The notes beneath the pieces were generated by a model, which made no database searches, was not told the origin of the DNA, and worked only from the letters and a program-made list of their open reading frames with translations. Below, piece after piece: positions 1 through 4,505 of a stretch of DNA of 6,523 nt (its first letter is position 1; each line of letters begins with the position of its first letter). The stretch is from an uncultured Bacillota bacterium. Lineage in GTDB: Bacteria > Bacillota > Clostridia > Caldicoprobacterales > UBA3941. The DNA lies in contig CALGOY010000168.1 of NCBI GenBank assembly GCA_937960725.1, positions 1-6,523 of the forward strand. The letters run 5' to 3'. Made by a program: the position numbers and the translations under genes.

Positions 1-7
1 GCCTTTC

Positions 8-84
8 TGGTACACCCGGAGGGATTCGAACCCCCGACACCCGGTTTAGGAAACCGGTGCTCTATCCTACTGAGCTACGGGTGC
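8..84 (-). tRNA. tRNA-Arg with anticodon CCU, reading AGG codons
   Basis: The minus strand folds into a complete 77-base cloverleaf including an encoded CCA end (positions 10-8). The acceptor arm is GCACCCG paired with CGGGTGT, the D stem is GCTC/GAGC, and the D loop contains GG. The anticodon stem CCGGT/ACCGG closes the loop TTCCTAA, so the anticodon is CCT (positions 50-48), which reads AGG. The T stem GGGGG/CCCTC encloses the loop TTCGAAT. The discriminator base is A. All acceptor pairs are Watson-Crick except the first, which is G1-U72. The gene has its own promoter just upstream and is transcribed in the same direction as the transporter operon. Only seven bases remain after the CCA, so its terminator is not visible. 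Confidence 0.97.
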
Positions 85-96
85 ACGTAATATTAT

Positions 97-125
97 ATTG
101 TATACCATTTGAACTAAAAAGTCAA
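97..125 (-). promoter_or_regulatory. Sigma-A-type promoter of tRNA-Arg
   Basis: On the minus strand a -35 box TTGACT (125-120) and a -10 box TACAAT (102-97) each match the consensus at five of six bases and are separated by exactly 17 bases. Twelve bases lie between the -10 box and the first base of the mature tRNA. Transcription would therefore start only a few bases ahead of the tRNA, leaving a short leader for RNase P. This suits a singly transcribed tRNA gene. An alternative -10 reading TATACA is possible but gives a poorer 15-base spacer. Confidence 0.85.
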
Positions 126-176
126 ATAGAATTTTTAAACAAATTACTTGGCAGATTTATTGTATTAAATAGTCAC

Positions 177-204
177 GGCCTTTTGGTAGACATACCAAAA
201 GGCC
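177..204 (-). terminator. 12-bp hairpin after the transporter operon, probable terminator or 3' end
   Basis: A perfect inverted repeat, GGCCTTTTGGTA / TACCAAAAGGCC with a four-base loop, lies 13 bases downstream of the stop codon of the last ATPase gene. Its position and stability suggest the 3' end of the operon message. It is not a textbook intrinsic terminator, because the bases after the stem on the minus strand are GTGACTATTTAA, with no continuous U run. It may terminate partially, rely on Rho, or protect the 3' end. The rest of the gap between the operon and the tRNA promoter (126-176) is AT-rich and shows nothing else. Confidence 0.6.
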
Positions 205-217
205 TATAAATCTAAGA

Positions 218-1234
218 TTACTCTATTCCCTGTAAATTTAGCATTTCAGCATGGTGACAGGATACAAAGTGCCCTTCTCCATCCTTCTTAATGTTCTTGA
301 ATTCTGGATATTTTTCTTTACATATATCCGTGGCATACGGACATCTTGGATGAAAATAACATCCACTTGGAGGATTTGCCGGATCTGCTACTTCTCCACT
401 GAGAATTCGGCTGGTTTCTCTATACTTCGGATCGGGTTTTGGCACGGCTGCCAGCAATGCTTCGGTATAAGGATGCTTTGGATTTTTGAACAATTCCTCT
501 GTTTCAGCAATCTCCACTATTCTACCAACATACATAACCGCTACCCTATCGCTAATATGCTCTACTACCCCTAGGTCATGGGCAATAAATAAATAGGTCA
601 ACTGATAAGCTTCCTGAAGGTCCTGCAGCAAGTTCAGTGTCTGCGCCTGAATAGATACGTCCAGAGCAGATACTGGCTCATCGCATACAATCAATTTGGG
701 ATTTAGGGCTAAAGCCCTAGCAATGCCGATGCGCTGCCGCTGGCCTCCGCTAAATGCATGGGGATACCTTATCATATATTCAGGACTCAGCCCCACCTGT
801 TTCATTAGCTCTGCTACCCTATCTTCTAGCTCTCTGCCTTTTGCTACGTCATTAACCAACAATGGCTCTCCAATAATCTCCTTGACTGTCATCCTTGGAT
901 TTAAGGAAGAATAGGGATCTTGAAATATCATCTGCATGTGCCGTCTAATCTGCTTCAGTTCTTTATTATTCAAAGAAGCAATATCTATCTTCTCGTCATC
1001 CAGATAGAACGAAATCTCCCCTTCTGTTGGATCAATTGCTCTTAATATACATCTTCCAGTGGTGGTTTTACCACTGCCGGATTCTCCTACTAAACCTAGG
1101 GTTTCACCCTCCCTAATATAAAAGCTTACATCATCTACTGCCTTTACATATCCTTCAATTTTTTTCCAGAAACCCTTTTTTATAGGAAAATACTTCTTCA
1201 ATCCTTTTACCTCAAGGAGTATTTTTTCATTCAT
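218..1234 (-). CDS. oppF: OppF/DppF-type ATP-binding subunit of the oligopeptide/oligosaccharide ABC importer
   Basis: This 338-residue protein is one of two nucleotide-binding subunits that hydrolyse ATP on the cytoplasmic face to drive import. It has a Walker A motif GESGSGKT (50-57), a Q-loop glutamine in [11 protein letters not shown] (Q105), the ABC signature SGGQRQR (162-168), a Walker B segment LIVCDEP (181-187) with catalytic E186, a D-loop SALD and the H-loop histidine H219. The segment [11 protein letters not shown] followed by the CYFHPRCP region is the C-terminal oligo_HPY extension, with four cysteines (C292, C298, C305, C326). The start at 1234 was chosen because GGGGG (1247-1243) lies eight bases upstream and the protein then begins [12 protein letters not shown], like its relatives. 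A start at 1276 would add 14 atypical residues and a 50-base overlap. The real start overlaps the end of the preceding ATPase gene by eight bases, which suggests translational coupling. The symbol is a family-level name; the substrate is not proven. Confidence 0.95.
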   Translation of the reverse strand: MNEKILLEVKGLKKYFPIKKGFWKKIEGYVKAVDDVSFYIREGETLGLVGESGSGKTTTGRCILRAIDPTEGEISFYLDDEKIDIASLNNKELKQIRRHMQMIFQDPYSSLNPRMTVKEIIGEPLLVNDVAKGRELEDRVAELMKQVGLSPEYMIRYPHAFSGGQRQRIGIARALALNPKLIVCDEPVSALDVSIQAQTLNLLQDLQEAYQLTYLFIAHDLGVVEHISDRVAVMYVGRIVEIAETEELFKNPKHPYTEALLAAVPKPDPKYRETSRILSGEVADPANPPSGCYFHPRCPYATDICKEKYPEFKNIKKDGEGHFVSCHHAEMLNLQGIE

Positions 1235-2234
1235 TTTCGTTACCCCCATATAAAAAGCAGCTAACTTTATGGCCATCGTTTACTTCCACAGCCGACGGTT
1301 CTGCCCTGTCACATATCCCTGCCATATACGAGGGACACCTCGTGTGAAATCTACATCCGGTGGGCAATTCGTACGGGGATGGCACCATACCCTCTATCGA
1401 CTCCAACCTTTTCCTTTTCTTTTCCCCTACCTTTGGTATAGACTTGAGCAAAGCAATAGTATATGGATGCTTGGGATTGTAAAATATCTCACTAACCGGC
1501 CCAGTTTCTACAATCTTTCCAAGATACATGACGGCAACGTCGTCCGCTATTTCTGCAATTACGCCCATATCATGGGTAATCATTAATGTAGCCATTCCCA
1601 TATCTTTCTGCAAGGTTCTCAATAAATCTAAAATCTGGGCTTGTGTTGTAACATCTAAGGCAGTAGTCGGTTCATCCGCTATCAATAAACTGGGATTGCA
1701 ACAGATAGCCATTGCAATCATTGCCCGCTGGCGCATACCGCCAGACATTTCAAATGGATAGGAGTCTATTCTTTCTTCCGGCTTGGGAATTCCCACTTTT
1801 CTCAGCATGTCTATTGCAATTTCCCTGGCCTGTTCCTTTTTCACATTTTGATGTAGTAATATGGCTTCCTGAATTTGATTTCCTACTGTATATACAGGAG
1901 CGAGGGCCGTCATCGGCTCCTGAAATATCATCGCTATTTCATTGCCCCTTATTTTACGAGCTTCTTCGCTGTTAGGCTTTATTTTAGCAATGTCTACCGT
2001 ACCGCTTTCCCTATGAAGAATAATTTCCCCTTCTTCTATTCTCCCCCTCGGAGGCAGAATTTGCATTATGGAATGGGCTGTAATGCTCTTACCACAGCCG
2101 GATTCCCCAACGATACCGAAGGTTTTTCCTTTTTCTATCTTGAAACTTACCCCATCTACCGCCTTAACGATTCCCTCATCTAGATGGAAGTAAGTCTTCA
2201 GATTCTTAACTTCCAACAATATATTGTCACTCAT
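1227..2234 (-). CDS. oppD: OppD/DppD-type ATP-binding subunit of the oligopeptide/oligosaccharide ABC importer
   Basis: This 335-residue protein is the second ATPase and would pair with the OppF-type subunit encoded next to it. Visible motifs are Walker A GESGCGKS (43-50), the Q-loop glutamine in [12 protein letters not shown] (Q105), the signature MSGGMRQR (163-170), Walker B LLIADEP (183-189) with E188, D-loop TALD and H-loop H221. The MSGGMRQR form and the FQEPMT Q-loop are typical of the OppD/DppD branch, whereas SGGQRQR marks the F branch. The Q-loop region reads TALAP where relatives usually read TSLNP, probably a tolerated change. The C-terminal oligo_HPY extension carries C294, C300, C308 and C326. 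The start ATG is preceded by a long purine-rich site (2252-2241) that overlaps the upstream permease stop codon; the two genes are 17 bases apart. Full length for the family, with no sign of damage. Confidence 0.95.
   Translation of the reverse strand: MSDNILLEVKNLKTYFHLDEGIVKAVDGVSFKIEKGKTFGIVGESGCGKSITAHSIMQILPPRGRIEEGEIILHRESGTVDIAKIKPNSEEARKIRGNEIAMIFQEPMTALAPVYTVGNQIQEAILLHQNVKKEQAREIAIDMLRKVGIPKPEERIDSYPFEMSGGMRQRAMIAMAICCNPSLLIADEPTTALDVTTQAQILDLLRTLQKDMGMATLMITHDMGVIAEIADDVAVMYLGKIVETGPVSEIFYNPKHPYTIALLKSIPKVGEKKRKRLESIEGMVPSPYELPTGCRFHTRCPSYMAGICDRAEPSAVEVNDGHKVSCFLYGGNENE
1243..1247 (-). promoter_or_regulatory. Ribosome binding site inside the oppD-type gene that fixes the start of the OppF-type ATPase
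   Basis: GGGGG on the minus strand lies eight bases before the ATG at 1234-1232 and within the last codons of the upstream ATPase gene. It supports the start at 1234 over in-frame ATGs at 1249 and 1276. It is less canonical than the other sites in the operon, so translation here probably depends on ribosomes finishing the upstream gene. Confidence 0.65.
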
Positions 2235-2251
2235 ATATGTACCTCTCCTCC

Positions 2252-3433
2252 CTATCTGGAATACGGATCTGCTGCGTCCCTTAATCCATCGCCTAAGAAG
2301 TTAAAGGAAATTACAGTTACGATAATGAACACCGCTGGAATAAGCCGCCATGGGTAGTGAGCCACTGCAACAACCTGTTGGGCATCTTGGAGCAATACAC
2401 CCCAACTAACCGCCGGTGGCCGCAGTCCAAGCCCCAGGAAGCTTAAAGATGTTTCTCCTAGGATCATTCCAGGGATGGATAGGGTTAACTGGGCTATCAA
2501 ATGGCTTACAAAAGACGGCAGCATATGCTTTATAATAATCCTTCCTTCACTAGCACCATTTAGTCTAGCTGCTAAAATAAAATCCTCTTCCCTCAAACTC
2601 AGCATACGGCCCCGCACCACCCTGGCCAGGCCTCCCCAACCTACAAAAGAGAGGATAATTGTAATAGCAAAATACGTCTTGGTTACCGGCCAATCCTGCG
2701 GTATCGCAGCAGATAAAGACATCCATAGAGGAATGGTGGGAATGGATACAAGGAAATCAATACAGCGCATTATGACTTCATCCACTACGCCACCGAAATA
2801 TCCAGCAATACCGCCCACTAAGATTCCAATAACGAAGCTTAATAAAACTCCTACCAATCCTATGGTCAATGAAATTCGGGTACCATATATAATTCTTGAA
2901 AATAAGTCTCTACCTAGCTCATCGGTACCAAATAAAAATATAGGAAAATCTTCTGTTGTCCCAAACAAATGTAAATCCGTTTTAAACAAGCCCCAAAGTT
3001 TGTACTCATCCCCTCGAGTAAAAAATTTAACTTTATACTTTTGGTCAGGATTTATGGCAAAGGTTTTTCTGAAGGTTTCCATATCCATTTCCTGCTTCAT
3101 ACCATAGATGAAGGGACTTTGAAAACCATCTTCTTTGGAATAAATCCTAATTAGGTTCGGCGGAGCATTCTTATAATTTTCAAATCGGGTCCAAGGGTCA
3201 TAAGGAGCGATAAATTCAGCAAATATGACGATAAGATAAAGAAATGCTAATATGCAGCCGCTTACTATTGCCAGCTTATGTCTTCTAAACTTCCACCACA
3301 TCAACTTCCATTGGGAAGCTAAATAAATTTTTTCCTCCTGGTCTTTTTTCAATTCTTTTTTGTCTTTTTGATTATCCGGCTGTTCAATTTTTGTTTGATT
3401 TGCGTTTAATACATTTCTCCTCTGCTGTTTCAT
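2252..3433 (-). CDS. OppC/DppC-type permease with a long extracellular loop
   Basis: This 393-residue membrane protein is the second channel-forming subunit of the importer. A charged, lysine/glutamine-rich cytoplasmic N-terminus (about 1-45) leads to membrane segment 1 (about 54-76). An extracellular stretch of about 90 residues (78-168) follows, then the conserved entry FGTDELGRDLFSRIIYGTR (168-186). Further membrane segments lie near 188-212, 228-245, 253-270, 308-328 and 362-380. The EAA loop that contacts the ATPases is seen as AARLNGAS and KHMLP (288-305). E. coli OppC is about 300 residues; the extra length is in the N-terminus and first loop. Such a long loop, containing a KFFTRGDEYKLWG-like block, resembles what I recall from permeases of oligosaccharide importers in this family. 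The start is supported by GGGGGAG seven bases upstream, and its ATG overlaps the previous stop as TAATG, so the two permeases are probably translationally coupled. No symbol is given because the substrate class is uncertain. Confidence 0.94.
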   Translation of the reverse strand: MKQQRRNVLNANQTKIEQPDNQKDKKELKKDQEEKIYLASQWKLMWWKFRRHKLAIVSGCILAFLYLIVIFAEFIAPYDPWTRFENYKNAPPNLIRIYSKEDGFQSPFIYGMKQEMDMETFRKTFAINPDQKYKVKFFTRGDEYKLWGLFKTDLHLFGTTEDFPIFLFGTDELGRDLFSRIIYGTRISLTIGLVGVLLSFVIGILVGGIAGYFGGVVDEVIMRCIDFLVSIPTIPLWMSLSAAIPQDWPVTKTYFAITIILSFVGWGGLARVVRGRMLSLREEDFILAARLNGASEGRIIIKHMLPSFVSHLIAQLTLSIPGMILGETSLSFLGLGLRPPAVSWGVLLQDAQQVVAVAHYPWRLIPAVFIIVTVISFNFLGDGLRDAADPYSR

Positions 3434-4437
3434 TAATTATCTCCCCCTCCGCTTCCGAATCTGATCCGCGGATCTGCCCAGGCCAATAAAATATCTGAGA
3501 TTAAAGTACCTATAAGCGTGAGGGCTCCCATGATAAGGACAAGGCTCCCTGCAAGGTACATATCCTGTGCCAATAAAGCCTGATTGAGCATAGGCCCTAT
3601 CGTCGGTAGATTCAATACAATCGAAGCTAAAGCCTCACCAGAAAATATCCCCGGCAGCGTCCATCCTATGGTGCTGATCATTGGATTAGCAGCAATGCGG
3701 ATGGGATATTTAAAAAGCAATCTTCTTTCAGGAAGGCCTTTTGCCCTAGCAACCGTTACATACTGTTTTCCCAATTCATCTAACAAATTAGCTCTCATAA
3801 TGCGAATATTGCCGGCAATACCAGATAGGGCAATTATAAACACTGGAATCCATATACGTTTGAGCATATCAAAGAATTTAGCCAAGCTCCATGGAGCGTC
3901 CACATAGGCCTCAGAAAACAAACCGCTGATATATATGCCAAATTTAGAATAGGCTATCCAGATGACGATCAAAGCTAACAAAAAGCCCGGTATAGAAACT
4001 CCTATAAATCCTATAAAAGTAAAGAAGTAGTCAAATGCGGAATACTGCTTAACAGCAGAAATAATACCAATCGAAACGCCTACAATCCAAACAAATACAA
4101 CAGAAAACAAGGAAATAATTGCACTCATGGCGACTCTTTCACCAATTAGTTCAGATACCGGCTTATTCCATTGGAATGAGCGACCGAAATTGCCGTGTAA
4201 AATAATATTCTTAATCCAAGTAAAATATTGAACATATAATGGCTTATCCAATGCAAACTCTCTAGTTAATCGCATAATCTCTTCCTCATTTATTAAAACA
4301 CCCGATTCTCTAAGCCGCTGTACATAGACTGTAAGAAAATCCCCTGGCGGAAGCTGAATAATAATGAATACTAAAACTGAAAGAATAAGTAACATGGGTA
4401 TTAAAGCCAGTGTTCTTTTAAGTATATAGCTCGCCAT
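3433..4437 (-). CDS. OppB/DppB-type permease of the ABC importer
   Basis: This 334-residue integral membrane protein is the first channel subunit. Membrane segments are seen near 9-28, 101-128, 137-162, 195-212, 252-272 and 294-319. The conserved N-terminal pattern YILKRTLALIP precedes segment 1, and the first extracellular loop carries LDKPLYVQYFTWIKN and GNFGRSF. The EAA loop that docks onto the ATPases is ARAKGLPERRLLFKYPIR (230-247). The C-terminus ends in the usual LLAWADPRIRF. After segment 1 it reads QLPPGDFLTVYV, rather than the PGDP that is common in peptide permeases; as I recall, this variant belongs to a sugar-linked subgroup. The start at 4437 is chosen because AAAGGAG lies seven bases upstream and the protein then begins MASYILKR. 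The longer open frame from 4479 would start inside a hairpin and lacks such a site. It follows the binding-protein gene after 68 bases. Confidence 0.94.
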   Translation of the reverse strand: MASYILKRTLALIPMLLILSVLVFIIIQLPPGDFLTVYVQRLRESGVLINEEEIMRLTREFALDKPLYVQYFTWIKNIILHGNFGRSFQWNKPVSELIGERVAMSAIISLFSVVFVWIVGVSIGIISAVKQYSAFDYFFTFIGFIGVSIPGFLLALIVIWIAYSKFGIYISGLFSEAYVDAPWSLAKFFDMLKRIWIPVFIIALSGIAGNIRIMRANLLDELGKQYVTVARAKGLPERRLLFKYPIRIAANPMISTIGWTLPGIFSGEALASIVLNLPTIGPMLNQALLAQDMYLAGSLVLIMGALTLIGTLISDILLAWADPRIRFGSGGGDN

Positions 4438-4444
4438 GTCCAAT

Positions 4445-4451
4445 CTCCTTT
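4445..4451 (-). promoter_or_regulatory. Ribosome binding site that fixes the start of the OppB-type permease
   Basis: AAAGGAG on the minus strand sits seven bases before the ATG at 4437-4435. It closely matches the anti-Shine-Dalgarno complement and decides in favour of this start over an in-frame ATG at 4479. It begins only six bases after the intergenic hairpin, so folding of the hairpin and ribosome access could influence each other. Confidence 0.85.
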
Positions 4452-4457
4452 CAAAAT

Positions 4458-4485
4458 CCCTGGATGGCATAAATACCATCCAGGG
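4458..4485 (-). promoter_or_regulatory. Intergenic hairpin between the binding-protein and permease genes
   Basis: A perfect 10-bp inverted repeat, CCCTGGATGG / CCATCCAGGG, encloses an eight-base loop. It begins 20 bases after the stop codon of the binding-protein gene and ends six bases before the permease ribosome binding site. On the minus strand it is followed only by ATTTTG, a very short U run. Hairpins at this point in binding-protein operons, for example between malE and malF in E. coli, are known to stabilise the upstream message or cause partial termination, so that the receptor is made in excess over the membrane parts. That role is inferred here. The plus-strand flank is more T-rich (AATTTTTATTTTATT), but no plus-strand gene exists for it to terminate. 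Confidence 0.7.
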
Positions 4486-4505
4486 AATTTTTATTTTATT
4501 CTGCT

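Noticed and set aside
251..914. Plus-strand open frames opposite the OppF-type ATPase
   Set aside because: Same reasoning: antisense to a gene with a full set of ABC motifs and no independent support.
1235..1276. N-terminal extension of the OppF-type ATPase from ATGs at 1276 or 1249
   Set aside because: It would lie inside the upstream ATPase gene and lacks a good ribosome binding site; the ATG at 1234 has GGGGG at the right distance and matches family N-termini.
1269..2183. Several plus-strand open frames opposite the OppD-type ATPase
   Set aside because: They overlap each other and the ATPase gene, and their translations show no domains; they are antisense shadows.
2475..3107. A 210-codon open frame on the plus strand
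   Set aside because: It lies wholly antisense to the well-supported OppC-type permease, has no recognisable motif or good ribosome binding site, and is a shadow of that gene's codon use.
3584..3907. Plus-strand open frame opposite the OppB-type permease
   Set aside because: Antisense shadow without motifs or a ribosome binding site.
4438..4479. N-terminal extension of the OppB-type permease from the ATG at 4479
   Set aside because: The extension would start within the intergenic hairpin and would translate the ribosome binding site of the better start at 4437; the added residues do not resemble the family N-terminus.
4458..4500. Plus-strand intrinsic terminator
   Set aside because: The hairpin followed by AATTTTTATTTTATT looks like one on the plus strand, but no plus-strand gene precedes it; a role in the minus-strand operon is more plausible.
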